From: Buddleja alternifolia
Taxonomy: Eukaryota; Streptophyta; Magnoliopsida; Lamiales; Scrophulariaceae
DNA: 64,000 nt
Assembly: GCA_019426215.1 (NCBI GenBank)
Contig: CM033394.1
Location: 17,628,195 to 17,692,194, forward strand
Direction of reading: 5' to 3'
The notes under the pieces were generated by a model. It was not told where the DNA came from, did no database searches, and saw only the letters and a list, made by a program, of their open reading frames with translations. This document shows, one piece after another, positions 10,261 through 22,831 of this stretch (its first letter is position 1; each line of letters opens with the position of its first letter). A program made the position numbers and the translations under genes.

Positions 10261-12413
10261 ATTTGAGAGAGATACGTAGGGAAAATAACTGTAGAAATAA
10301 ATCAGATTAATTAGATTACTTGTTTTGACTTAATCAAGAAAAATTAAGGACTTAAAATTTATCTTGGCTCCCACTGCATTTTTCGAATACCACACTCTCA
10401 TGTGAAAATCGGGAATCATCATTGGCATCGATTCCACAGCGGGTATTGAGGTCCTCAATTAATTAGATGGGTTGCAACCTAACCGGTTTCTGGCCCATTA
10501 ATTATTTGAAGTGATATCTAATATCAATTTATCCAATAAACATTTCAATAGCTTTCTCCATAGTTCACCAAACCGCAACCGAACAGGTTTCTAAGCTCGT
10601 GAACTACCCGAGTTCATTCCCACTAACTCCTATAATCTAACATTTGAATTTCACCTTACAACCGAACAGGTTTTTGGGGTGAAATAAGCTTCAATGAAGC
10701 AATTTCATGCCCTTAATAAAATTTTAAATTATTTCTAAATGTATAACCCCCATAACTGGGAAGCATTACACATTTATAGTAATTTCAATTTTAGAAAGCT
10801 TAGTGGAGGGTCAGGATGTCAAACATCCTTTTCCAACTCGATATTATTTATTTGAGAGAATTTAAATTGTCAAAAGTTTTGGTCTCACTTTGCACATTAT
10901 TCAATTTATATATCGCTTTTATTTGATATTGATCATGCATAAAAATACTACTAATAATCATGTTTTTCAATATAAATATTCATGGAATTTAAATAAATAA
11001 ATAAATCCATCACTCGATCATGGACTTTTATTAGAGGGACCGAGCCAATGGGCCATCACAAAAGGTATAAACTAAAACCTATTTAACATTCATGGGCCTT
11101 TTGACTTTATTCATTTTGAACTATTCTATTTCAATTCCCAAAAACAACTCATGCATTATTTCTAAACATATAATAAATAGCCTCAAACTTGATAACCCAT
11201 AAAATATAAAGGTAAAATAAATAAACCTAAATCCATGATCGGTGTTTCAATCACATAAGACATGCTCGCATCAATTAATACATGCTCGCAATATTAAATC
11301 ACTTATGTTGATTATTAAAATTTTAGACCAACTAAAAAGTCCTTTAATAAATTCCCAACTTTTTTATATTATTTACTTCAATTAAAATCATTCTAGTCCT
11401 ATAGATGACTTAGATATACAAAATTCAAAATTAATTATATCTACCTTTAATTAAAATAGAATTAGTCCAACTAAATAAATACGTAAAATATGGAATTTTA
11501 TTTTATTATGATTTAAAGCAATCATTAAATGGAAAAACTTTTATTTGATTAAATAATTAATTATTAATCATCCAAGAAAAATAATATATTCTATATTCAA
11601 ATATCCAACTATTTTCCAAGTCGAGGAAAAATTAATAATATTTAATCCATAAATTAATTATTAATCTCCAAGAAAAATAATTAATTATTCTAATTAAATA
11701 TTTAATTCCAATTAATCTTATTGGACTCGATTTCATCAAACCCAAGTTGCCATCCTTTTGGTCTACTTGGATTTAATTCAATTGGGCTCAAATTAGTTAA
11801 TTCGAAATAACATGCACACTTTATTAATTTCGATTGGGTTAGTTTTAATTAAAATCCAAATCCAATGGCCCATTTGGAATTAATTAAATTAAACCCAAAT
11901 TAATTAATAAGTCGAGATTGATCAAATTTCTTGTTGGGCTTAATTAAATTATATCGGGTCATCATCCTTTTGACCCACCCAAATAATTAAATTTATCCAA
12001 ACCCAAATTTCAATTTCTACCCATTACACAGCCCACTTACCGAGCCGGATCTCGGACCCAAATCAGCTAATCAGGTGTCGAAACATACGACCCGTCGGGC
12101 CATGCACACGGCCCGATGTGCCGCGGCAGGGTGGCCAAGCCACACGGCCTGGTCGTGCGCCCAGCTGCGAGCAGCATCTAGCGCATCTGTTGCATACAGT
12201 TTTCCCGGGGCTCTCCGAGCCCCGTTTTTCCTCATTTTCGATTTTTTTCATCCATCATAAATATACCCAGATATACAACAACTATAAAAAATCAAAATCC
12301 ATGCTTTAAACCTTAAAATGCAGATTTAATTAACACATGATCACATCCTTCAAAAACACATATTATGCATATCATAAATCACATAAACTCAATTAAATAT
12401 GTGAATCAGAGAT
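10261..12413 (-). other. Copia-B leader, non-coding
   Basis: This untranslated region between primer site and gag is about 2.1 kb. Going 5' to 3' on the minus strand, it has a short GC-rich stretch (about 12060-12230), a long AT-rich part (11000-12000) with many ATTAATTAATT-like words, and four stem-loops (10776-10455). No open frame in it resembles a protein. Confidence 0.75.
10455..10776 (-). promoter_or_regulatory. Copia-B leader stem-loop array (four hairpins)
   Basis: Inverted arms: AATTA(G)ATGGG 10461-10471 with CCCATTAATT 10494-10503 (one bulged G, outward extension possible); TAGTTCAC 10561-10568 with GTGAACTA 10599-10606; ATTTCACC 10648-10655 with GGTGAAAT 10678-10685; TAAATGT 10736-10742 with ACATTTA 10770-10776. 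On the + strand the first three enclose versions of GCAACCKAACMGGTTTCT; the fourth encloses AACCCCCATAACTGGGA. In RNA sense the loops carry CCAGAAACC or CCCAGTTATGGGG, recalling the Copia-A loop. Confidence 0.7.
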
Positions 12414-12427
12414 TGGCTCTGATACCA
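12414..12427 (-). other. Copia-B primer binding site (initiator tRNA-Met)
   Basis: The minus strand reads TGGTATCAGAGCCA, matching the 3' end of plant initiator tRNA-Met. It lies one base from the LTR end and fixes the orientation of the element. Confidence 0.9.
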
Positions 12428-12428
12428 T

Positions 12429-14194
12429 TGTTGGGTTTCGTGAAAAATAACATAAACACAGCGAAAGGATTTCAAAAAATTTATTTTAAAACCCAAAGTT
12501 GAATTCAATGATCGCATATTCAAATTGAACAATCAATTAACGAATAAAAACTTACTGATTATAACGAATTTCATGAAGAACTTCTCTTCCTCCAAAACTC
12601 GAAACTTGAAGCTTCTAAATCTTCAATTCTTTAATTGAATCTTCAAATCATGAACTTGATTCGAACAACGAAATTACGTCGTCTCTAAATTATCACGTGC
12701 GGATCAACAAACGAAAAATCCCACTTCTTTCTCTAAAGGGGCGACGGCAAGGGTATTAGAGAGGGGAGGAATATTTTCTTCTTTCTTTTCTAGGAGTTAT
12801 GAGAGTTCTTCTTTTTTGTTCAAAATCAAAGAGTCCATACAGACCTCATAACTTATTGAACAAGTCAAAACAAAAGAGCCCTAAATTAGGGCATCACATG
12901 GACGCCCACTTTGAGGCCTAATATGCGTCCTCTTGGACACTTATTTTAGCCCCCGGGATTTGTTTTGTTTTGATTAATTTCTTATTCATTTAATAATTTA
13001 TTATATCCAATAAATAAATAAATTAAATAATCAAATTAATTAGATAAATTAATTCATTAATATTTTTCCCTAGGAAATTAATTAATAATTAATCTTATCC
13101 TGATAACTAATTATTTCATCTAATGAATAATTAATTATTTAATTTATCCAATAAATTAAAACTCCTAGAAGAAAATAGAAATTCCTTTTTCATTTTTCTT
13201 TGTCGATCCTTTAGCGCGACTCGTTAGGTTCGTTTTGTTTGGCAATGAGAGGAAACCAAAGGAAGTGGGTAACACCTAGCCAGTCACGTAGCCCACTTCA
13301 TAACCCAAATGAAAACGAATGATAGGATCATTCCACAACCTTCCAATAGCAAATACCGTATAATTTTAAACTCTTTGTTCACGTTCCCCGTCAAGTGAGA
13401 GCCATGGTTATGTCAAACTCACTGGACTTGACCATATGTATTAATTATAATAATACGAGATCATTGAGATTAATTTAGTGCCTAGCACAATCATCTCTTT
13501 TGCTTTGGCCAAAGACTTTGATCTCTATTTATCTATAATCACATAGGGTACATTCTCATTCACTTATGAGAGAACAAATCCAATATTAGATATCTGCTAA
13601 GACTACCACTTGCCCATCAAGTCCGTATTTCGAGGTCGACCCCACCAACGGGTGAATTGGGTCTAACTACTCTAGTGAAAGACTTGACGTCACAAGTGCA
13701 TCTTCAACCTGATACTTCAAGTCAAAGGTTCACATATACCTATTACTCATAATCAGTTCTGTTATTGACAGTCATAGAGTGAAAACCAATGTGACAGAAC
13801 CGATGCGAGTCATGTTCGAGCATATCAGTTCCACTGATGTGCCTACAATCTCAATCTCCTACCATCTCATGATACCAAACAGGCACTCCCATGTCAGAGC
13901 TAAGATGGTGCAAGTGTTCGAAGTCTTTATTTTCCCATTAAAGACTTCATATAACTTGCGAACTAGTTTTTGTAATCAAGGTCGATCTCTCTAGTGTCTT
14001 TCTTCCTATCCCATAGGAAGTAGAGGAATCGTACTGAAAACAAGGGCGGAGCGTTTTTACACAACTTATAGATGCAGATAAGAATTAAGTGAAAAACTAA
14101 GTAATGCCTTTTTATTAATTATAATTAAGTTCAATACAAGATAGATGCCCTACATATTCTATCCTCTATGGCATCTGAGGGCATAATCCTAACA
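12429..14194 (-). mobile_element. Copia-B 5' LTR
   Basis: An LTR of about 1.77 kb is bounded on the + strand by TGTTGGG and CCTAACA. It contains the block GCGCGACTCGTTAGGTTCGT (13214-13233), found with small changes in four other LTRs here, and the palindrome TGACGTCA at 13685-13692, a possible bZIP site. The right edge meets Copia-C integrase. Confidence 0.85.
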
Positions 14195-15244
14195 GGTACA
14201 AACCAAAGACTTATGTGGCATCTTAAACTTGGACATGCTGATGAATTCAAGATTCACGAGTTGGAGAAATGCGGGCTTATCGGCCAACTTGGATCTGATC
14301 CATATCCGACATGTGACTCCTGTCTAAAAGGTAAAATGACTAGGTCACTTTTCATCAGACATTTTGAAAGGTCTAAGGAAGTTTTGGGTTTAGTTCACAC
14401 AGACGTATGCGGGCCCTTCAAGGATGCGGCCTATGGAGGTTTTCAGTACTTCATTACCTTCGCTGACGATCAAACTAGGTATGGACTTATATACCTAATG
14501 AAACATAAGTCTAAAGTACTTGAATGACTGAAGGAATTCAAGACTATGACTGAAAAACAAAATGGGCACAGTATTAAAGCACTGCGATTGGATCGTGGTC
14601 GCGAGTTCATGAGTGCTGATTTTAATAAGTTCTTAAAAGAACACAGCATGGTGTTACAACTTTCTCTTATGGGGGCATGCTTTGCTTATAGCTTTACGTA
14701 TATTGAATAAGTGTCCCTCGAAATCTATTCCCGAAACACCATATGAGTAGTGATGTGGAAGAAAACCTAATCTTAAGTACATAAGAATATGGGGTTGCCC
14801 TACATATGTTAAGAAGACTAAGGTAGAGAAACTAGAGGAAAGATTCCTAAAGGGTCGATTCATAGGTTTTCCGATAGACTCCATGGGATGACTATTTTAC
14901 CTACCAAATGATCATTGAATAATCGTGGCTTTGCAAGCATTCTTTCTTAAAGATGAGTTCATTAGAGAAGGAGGTGCATGTAGGAAACTTGTTCTATTAG
15001 AAGAACAAAATGAATCCCCTTTGGAGACAACTATTCAAGTACAAAGAAATGAACTTAAAACTCAAAAGACACAACCGTCGTTGCGACACTCTAGTAGAGT
15101 ATTTCAATAACCTAAGACATATGGTTACCTGCATGAACATGAATATGTGTTTGATGTGGCACATGAAAGCCATGGAGATGATCCCCCTGACTACGAGCAA
15201 GCAGAGACTGATATTGATTCTACAAAATGGCTAGAGGCCATGAA
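14195..15244 (+). pseudogene. Copia-C integrase to RT-linker fragment
   Basis: The finger region (LMWHLKLGHAD, CDSCLKGKM) and HTDVCGPF are followed by FITFADDQTRYG, then a TGA at 14525 and, still in frame, LRLDRGREFMS with the second catalytic aspartate. A deletion near 14670 removes the segment that should hold the catalytic glutamate. The integrase tail (NKCPSKSIPETPYE, IWGCPTYVKK) continues to about 14885, then the acidic linker, with DIDSTKWLEAMN at the end. Copia-B interrupts the left side and the Copia-D LTR begins on the right, so both ends are lost. Confidence 0.85.
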
Positions 15245-16942
15245 TGTTGGGAATCCTGTTGGGCATGCGCAGCGGAAACATAAAATTGATCCGGATTCCC
15301 AAACCAAGATCAATTTGTGGCTTTCGTCAATTTTAATCATGAAAAAGATTAATACGAAAAACTTACCTTTTCGCGTATTCAACTTTAATCCTCTTAAATC
15401 TTCAATCTTCTCCAACTGTTCAATTGTACCGTCTCTAGATCATCACACGGTGGAATTGACTCCCAGAAATCTCCATCTCCAATCTTCGGGGTGGCTAGGC
15501 GAGACTGAGTTGGAAAAAAAATAATTTGTCTGTCAAGTATTTCTCTGGTGGAGGATTTCACGTTATGTGAATTGTTTCAACTGTGTGCTCTGGCTTGTGT
15601 TGGAGGATTAAATAAATCCTTTAACGAAGCCCATCAGTACACGCCCAAAAAAGATTTTGGACAATAATTGGGCAATGTTGACCCAGTCAACTTAGTCCAA
15701 TAAATTTAATCAATTAACGTTTTAATCCAATTAAATATATATATCGATTAAATCAATATTCTTGTTAATTAATTAACTAATATTATAGTTTAAATATTTA
15801 ATTAACCTAGTCAATTAAATTTTCAAACTAATTAATTTAATTTATCATTGTTTAATCCAATTAAACAACCAATTAAATTAATTTGTTCAATTACTTAATT
15901 CATCTTACCCAGGGACACATTACCAGAACACCCTCCAAATATAAGACTTGATTTCCCCATCTATTCATTTATAGCGCGACTCTCTAGGTTCGTCTCAATT
16001 GGCAATGGGAGAATACCAAAGGATGTGGGTGACACCTAGCCAGCACCGTGGCCCCACATCGTAGCCCAACCGAGTAAGAAATGAATATGTCATTACGAAC
16101 CTCTAGATTATGAATACCGTATGAGTATAAGCCCTTCATTGACGTATCCCGATCGAGGGAGAGTCATGGAATATGTCAAACTCACAGGCCTCGATACTAT
16201 GCTTAAGAATCATAGTAATATGAGATTACTAAACACGAGTTAGTTCATCAGCTCTGGCCAGAGACTTTCAATCTCATTTACCTATGATCACATAGGATAC
16301 TTCTCGTTTATTTTCGAGACAGTGAATTCCCTCTTGATAATCACCTCACATGCTACTTGCCCATTGGAACAAATTTCGAGGTCGACCCCACCTTTTAACG
16401 GGTAAATTGGACCTAACTACTCTAGTGAGAGAATCCAACGTCACAAGCACATTGTGACTGTAACTCCTCAAGTCTAATGCTCACGCATACCTTCATAATC
16501 AGTAATCCAATCATTGACAGTCACTGAGTAAAAACCCATGTGATCGGATTACTACGAGCTGTGTTCCAATACACTAATCCCATTAATGTATCTATGACCC
16601 AAACTCCCATTATCCCATAGTGTTTGACTGACACTCCTTTGTCAAAGCATGTGTCATACAAGTCCATACGAATCTCAATGCCCAATTGAGATTCTCCGAC
16701 TTGCGAACGATTTAAGTGATCAAGTATCAAACCCTTCCAGTGCCCATCTCCTTAACTTCTATGAGAAGTGCAAAGGTTTGCCTTGATACACATGGACTAG
16801 TTGTTCATTTAAGACTTTATAGATGCCATCAAGAATTATATAAACAACATATTGTTGCCTTTATATTAATTAGAGGTTGCACAATATAAACTCGTGTCTT
16901 GTATTCTAACTCCTCGTTGGCATCGAGGGCACATTCCCAACA
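15245..16942 (-). mobile_element. Copia-D 3' LTR
   Basis: The + strand is bounded by TGTTGGGAATCCTGTTGGG and CACATTCCCAACA. It contains the shared LTR block beginning GCGCGACTCTCTAGG at about 15974. It is the partner of 22832-24541, with the same ends and the same order of landmarks. Confidence 0.9.
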
Positions 16943-19900
16943 ATCTCCCACTTGCACTCAATGTGAATCGCTATGGTATTAAATACCGATCTTCTAAAAG
17001 ATGTCGCTCTAGCACCGCCTGTGACAATACCCCAGTGAGTGGGCTAGCCATTTAATCGACTGAGCTTATATTCCACAAAGCTACATCGCCTTTTCCAACG
17101 ATCTCTAAAGAGATGTTGTATCTCTCATCACTTGTTTGGATTTGTGAGACATAAGATCCTTTCATAAGCGTGAACTTCATTTCATCATAGTAAAGTAACA
17201 ATGCAAGCTCTGCGCTAGGGACCAATAGGAGTTCTACCATGAACTTCAGATCCAAACAGTTTCCTTCGACAGCCTCTAAGACTCCAAGGCATTTCATATT
17301 CATTCTCAGTGGTAGAGTATTTTACTTGGAACCTTTCCAAGTTACTACTCCACAATTCAGGGTGAATATTAACCCAAATTGGAATTTTAATCTCCTTTGT
17401 CAGACTTAAGTTCCTAGTAAGTATAAAACTTCTACTATCAGTTCTTCATGGGCATAGACGAAGAATATATCCTAAGTTCTTCTCAAGTACTTCATGATAT
17501 ATATTATGTCTACCCATTGCTCTTTCTTTCTAGGCAAGAGCCCTTTCAAAGATCTTCTTCCTAAATTGTTTTAGGATTTATTCTAAGCAAAGGGCTTGGG
17601 AGGGGCCCATTATCCTATCTGCTCTATTTTCATAGATGCAAATTATAAGGATAAAGATGGCTTCTCCCAAGTTTTTCATGGAGAACATGCTCGATGTTTA
17701 TGTCTTGACATAGTCAGTGAGCCCACATCATTTCTCATAAGTAGAGTATTCGCTATATATAGCACCAAAAATGATATCTCGCTCCCACTGACCTTATTCC
17801 ACACAGATGATCTCTCTTCGTTTTGATGATATCATAATTCCAAATTATGTCATCAAAGTGAAGATTCTAATTACGAGAGGTCCGCTTAAATCCATAAATG
17901 GATTCATACAGCATATAGACCTTATGAGAATCGACCTCAAATGTGAAACCCTTGGGCTGTTTGAATGGATGTCCTTCTAGAGGAATCTATTTATGAACGA
18001 GTCTTCAGATCCACGTGCCAGATTTTCATAATATTGGTGTGTTGTTATCGAAAGTAAGATTCTAATGGATTTGATTTTAGTTGTGGCAAAGGGGCTTCCG
18101 AATAGTCAATGCCCTTCTTTTGACTACACCCTTTAGCCATCAGTCTGGCCTTGCCATTCGAATCAATCTTTCTCTTGTACATGTATTCGCCTCTGATGAG
18201 TACAAAACTCTAGGGGTAATCTACTAGAGTCTAAGATTTATTCAAAGACATCTATTCCATCTTCACTTTCATAACCTCGACACCTTCTCGTAGAGTCCAT
18301 ATCCACCATCGATTTGTCATGGTAGAGGGATTGTATCCTTAGTTCTCCTCTGCTACATCATTCATCCTATGCTTTCTTTGTAACAGACAACCCCTTCTCT
18401 CAGGCAACTAAGAGACTCTTCCATATCAATCGTTGGTGGTTGTGTTTTTAATGGACTTAGTTTGGTTCCTTGAATAGTAGTATCCTAAGATGTTTTATTT
18501 TATTCTTTTAGAATAATCTTTCCACCTTCTCCAATTTGTCGAACAATCTTATCTTCGAGCAAACAGACCTCTTAGGCCATAATGATCCCCTGATCATCAT
18601 GTAGGTAAAAAGAGTTCTCCCACTGAATCATTGGGATGACTAACAAAACGTCCTTTTAAGGACCAAGCCTCCAGATTCTTTACCTTTATCTTTTCTATGT
18701 AGGTTGGGAATTCCCATACCGTCACGTGTTTAAGATCAGGCTTCCACTGGCGCCACGTCTGATATGGTGCCGTAGGAATGAATTTGGAGGGACATCTATT
18801 CAAGATGAACCTATGAGTAGCGCAAGACTCACTGTGAATTAGGTAATTCTATGTAGCTTAGCTAAGAATGAGTCATGTCCAACGATGTCTCGTTCTGGGA
18901 TACTACTACCCTATTTATTTGTAGAGTCGTTGGAAGTGTCAACTGTGAAGCTATGTTACGTTCCTTAAGGAACGGGTCAAATTAGGAAATCATATACTTG
19001 ACCTTACAATCCAATTGTAGTGTCTTAATATGATACCATATATTCAACCATAGACGTCAGCACGCACAAACTTTAGAACTTGAGTGGCCCTTTAATATGT
19101 TCCTCGTGAAGGGAGATTTGGTCATCTTGCCTATGAGATAAAATTCTTAAGTTTGGATAGGGATCCAATCCCAATGGGCTTGTACACCCACGTTTCTCCT
19201 AATTAATGAATCTTATGCTCGTATGGCATGACCTAATCTTAGGTGCCAAACAATTCCTCTAGTTTGCTTCCAGCATGCTACGTTCTCGAGCTTATGTGTT
19301 CACAGTATACTAATTCCGAACTTTCAAATTGTGTTAACGATTTTAGTAAGGATGTATTGTTCCTACACTTATTTCCAAAATAAATGCCATGAAAGTTATT
19401 ACCAAACTTAAAGAAGTACCATTTCTTGACCATGTTAGAAAATGATAATGTTCTTAGTACCATTTCTTGACCATGTCAGAAAATGATAATGTTCTTAGTA
19501 CCATTTGGTGAACTAATCAATCATCCAAACTTGTTCAGAATTATAAAAGAACAGAGGTGGATTATATTTGGATACACCCGACACCATGTTTGGTTCCAAT
19601 ATTGATCACCTCTTGTTTCTCCTGCTTTTGTATTTCTTTCTAATTCTTCAATAATGAGCACTAGCTCTAAAATGTAGAATACAAAAAGTTGAGAAAATCG
19701 GTCATAGAACAGTTGTTTTCAAAACACATGGTTTTATGTACAGTGCGCCTCATATATAAGCCCTACTCATCGTCCCATTCTTAGACTTGAGTAATGATTG
19801 TTTCAAGCATACAAATCAATGACTCTGAACTGAGGACCTTCCTCAAGTTTCTAAGTCTGTTGATTTGGTTAGGCCAATACAGACAAAATTATCAAGCATA
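16943..19900 (-). pseudogene. Copia-D gag-pol relic
   Basis: Only fragments can be read on the minus strand. RNase H end at 17303-17052 ends in EIVGKGDVALW; reverse transcriptase near 18200-18050 has YKRKIDSNGKA and SQKKGIDYS; integrase C-terminal part at 18803-18597 has NRCPSKFIP; the gag/protease region near 19640-19200 is barely recognisable. Stops and frameshifts are frequent, and a short direct repeat (ACCATTTCTTGACCATGT, near 19420-19480) adds to the damage. It is one of the most decayed pol regions in the window. Confidence 0.75.
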
Positions 19901-20105
19901 ATATTAAACGGGTTAATTTCTTAGAGAGATATAAAATAAACACAAAAAATAAGCAAGATTCAATTAGGATGTTTATATTGTATACAAGTAAAACTAGGAC
20001 TTTAATTTTATTTGGCTCCCACTACATTTTTCGAAACATCGCACTCGCACTGCTATTTTTGAAAATCTCGTTGGATAGATTTCGTAGTGAGTATTGAGTT
20101 CTTCA

Positions 20106-20423
20106 AATAATTCAGTGGGTTGCAACCTAACCTATTTCTAGCCCACTAATTATTCAAAGTGGTGTCATACACCAATTTATCCAATAAATGATTCAATACC
20201 TTTCCCCATAATTCACAAAGCCGCAACCTAACCGATTTCTAAGCCCGTGAATTACCCGAGTTCATCCCACTAACTCCTTTAATCTAACATTTAAATTTCA
20301 CTTTGCAACCTAACCGATTTCTGGGGTGAAATATGCTTCAACTAAGGCATCTCATGCACTTAACAAAACTTCAAATAATTTCCGAATGCATAACCCCCAT
20401 AACTGGGAAGCATTACACATTGG
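20106..20423 (-). promoter_or_regulatory. Copia-D leader stem-loop array (four hairpins)
   Basis: Arms: AATAATT(C)AGTGGG 20106-20119 with CCCACTAATTATT 20142-20154; TAATTCAC 20209-20216 with GTGAATTA 20247-20254; ATTTCAC 20295-20301 with GTGAAAT 20326-20332; AATG 20385-20388 with CATT 20418-20421, plus TAA/TTA inside a 2x2 mismatch. The first three enclose GCAACCTAACCKATTTCT. Compared with Copia-B, the second stem changes a G:C pair to A:T on both arms, and the first changes A:T to G:C. Confidence 0.7.
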
Positions 20424-20764
20424 TCGTAATTTTAACTTCATTAAGCTTGGTGGAGGGAGAGGATGTCCCACATCCTTTACTAACTAGGTATTATTTTAAT
20501 TGGAAGAATTTTAAATATTTTAATCAAGGTCCACAATGCATATTAACTCCTAACATGCGAACATGCATATAAAGCGTAGAAAAACCTAACAATTCTACTA
20601 TTGCACATTTTCATGAACTAACTAGATTGGCCCAAGTCAATGGGCTAATCAACATATATATGTTAAGCATGCATAATAAAACATAAATCTAAGTCCATGA
20701 AATGTGCATCTCATCACATATAACAAGCATTTAAGCATAAAAGCACACATGCGATAAGAGCATA

Positions 20765-21420
20765 AAATAAATTTAATTTATTTTGTTGATCAAATCCAAT
20801 TTGATTATTACAAAACTAAATCCCATTTAATTTTGTCACTAAGAGTATATCTTATTTAATCGAAGTGAAATTAAATCCAATTTAATTTTATGTGATTGAA
20901 AAATCTATATCGTAATCAATTAAATCTAATTTTGCTAACAACAAAACTAAATTTAATTTAATTTTGATATGATGATTAAATTCAATTTATTCTTCAAGGA
21001 ATTAAATCCAATTCAATTTCCATTACAAGATTAAGACTAATTTAATCAAAGGGATATTAAACTATCTTGAAATTAATTCTTACTTAATTTCAATGGGAGG
21101 ATTGAATCAACTTTAATCTAAGTGGAATTAAGTCCTACTTAATTTCCATAAAAAAAGATTAAATCGATTTCAATCATTGTGAAATTAAGTCTATGAGCTT
21201 ACAAATCATTGACTAAATCTCACTTAATTAATTACAAAATTAAATCTTATTTAATTTTGATGGGTAAATTAAATAGATTCAAAATATCAACAATACCAAA
21301 TCCTTTTAATTTCGTTTAATAATTTAAATTGTTATTTAATTTTATGTAAATCAAATATAATTTAATTTATATTAAATCTAATTTAACAATAATTAAATTT
21401 AATTTAATTTACAAAGAAGA
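20765..21420. repeat. Degenerate AATT-rich repeat zone, Copia-D leader
   Basis: Words such as AAATCCAATTTAATT and AAATCTAATTTAATT recur roughly every 40-70 bp in diverged form. The same kind of zone is found in the Copia-E leader at 26570-27150, so it is part of the element and not random AT-richness. Confidence 0.6.
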
Positions 21421-22816
21421 CTTGAAGAAGATTGACCCAATTAGTTAAAATTGGATTTGTGTTTTACCCAATTAATAATTCAATTGCAATTGGATCCAAG
21501 CCCAATACCTAATTAAATTAATTCATGTTAGACCAACAATTAATTAAGCCCAACACTTCTTAATTAAAAATAGGGTGGGCTATTTATTTAATTAATTCGA
21601 GTGGACCAAGTCCAACTTCCCATTAATTTAATAAATCAGCTTGGGTTTTTGTTTTAATTAAGTCAAGTGGGCCAAGGACTCACCATTAATGAAATGAGCA
21701 TTGGATCATGCCCAACACAACAAAATACCCTAATAGCCCAAGGCCCAACATGGCCCTTCTTCTTCCTCTTCACTGCACCGTAAGGCGCCGCCCCGGCTCC
21801 GCTCTGATGACTTTCGTCGGTTTGGCTACGACAAACATTGTTGCCGCCTTAACCCATCCAAATCTGGCCCTCGGAGCAACTCTAAGTTGACGATTTCCGG
21901 ACCGAATACTTAGCGCAAGAAGCCAAAAAACATGGCTGATTCAGCCGTGTTCTCCGGTGACTTTTGCAACACCGATCTGAAAGCCATCTCCGGCACGTTC
22001 GATTTCAGCGGCACCACCACTGCTCATAGCAGCGGACGGCGACGCCTCAAGCGTCGCGATCGGGGACGAATCTCATGGCCCTTTCCGGAGATTTTCAGCG
22101 GACCTTCGAACAGCTAAACCAGAGTCTTACTCCAATTTAACGCTGGCAAATGTTTGCTGTTCACGGAGGCGCCTCATCGCCGCCCCTTAGCGGCAAACTC
22201 ATCGGCGATGACCAGCGCGAATTCACCGGAGACGTGACCAGCCGCGCCCAGCGCCACAAAAAGCCACGATTTCCGGCGAGTCCGAATGTTTTTCTGATGA
22301 AGACGGATTCGAAATTCTTAGATTTCAATCCAACATCAGAAACTTCAAGCCCAGATTCAAAGCATAATCAAATTCCAATTTCTTAATTCGATTTTCAAAC
22401 CCATTTACAGCAGATCCCAAAAACATTAAACAATTTTTCCAGAAATCTGTAAATTTCATATACAGCTTTGTTTTCCAAAAATTTTGTTAATTTCAATTCA
22501 GCCCAAAAGATGTGATTCGAATCTTAATTTTCAGATTTTACCAAAACATGAAAAATCGATTCAAAAAACATTCAATTTTAGATTCACCAGAAATACAGAA
22601 ATTTCAAAACTTTAATTCAGTCAATAACTTTTCCAGTAAAACCAAAATTTCAGATTTAATAATTTATTTGAAATTTTTGATCCAATCTTAAATTCCAGAA
22701 TAACAACAGATTTTTCAATCCATGTTTATTGATTCTAAATCAATAATTTACGCATTCAACACGATATCAAATAAACACGAAGAACACGCAAACAAAATCA
22801 ATGAAGCCAACAAATT

Positions 22817-22830
22817 TGGCTCTAATACCA
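22817..22830 (-). other. Copia-D primer binding site
   Basis: The minus strand reads TGGTATTAGAGCCA, one substitution from the initiator tRNA-Met match, and lies one base from the LTR end. Confidence 0.85.
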
Positions 22831-22831
22831 C

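Larger units (their letters stand above)
8489..14194 (-). mobile_element. Copia-B, Ty1/copia, 5' half visible
   Basis: Reading right to left: 5' LTR (14194-12429), primer site (12427-12414), a leader of about 2.1 kb, gag (10260-9391), protease (9351-8974) and part of integrase (8960-8489). Copia-A interrupts the integrase; the remaining pol and 3' LTR must lie left of the window. Its own 5' LTR abuts integrase sequence of Copia-C on the + strand, so Copia-B inserted into Copia-C. It is the same broad family as Copia-D, -E and -F, judged by LTR and leader similarity. Confidence 0.85.
19901..22816 (-). other. Copia-D leader, non-coding
   Basis: This leader of about 2.9 kb lies between primer site and gag. 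From the primer site inward there is a fairly GC-rich segment (about 21745-22290), an AT-rich repeat zone (20765-21420) and four stem-loops (20423-20106). Short open frames occur on the + strand in the GC-rich part but match nothing I recognise. Confidence 0.7.

Noticed and set aside
12414..12427. tRNA-like 3' end sequence
   Set aside because: It is a retrotransposon primer binding site complementary to initiator tRNA-Met; no cloverleaf surrounds it.
21708..22386. Three short + strand open frames in a GC-rich stretch
   Set aside because: They are antisense to Copia-D, not continuous, and have no similarity I can recognise.
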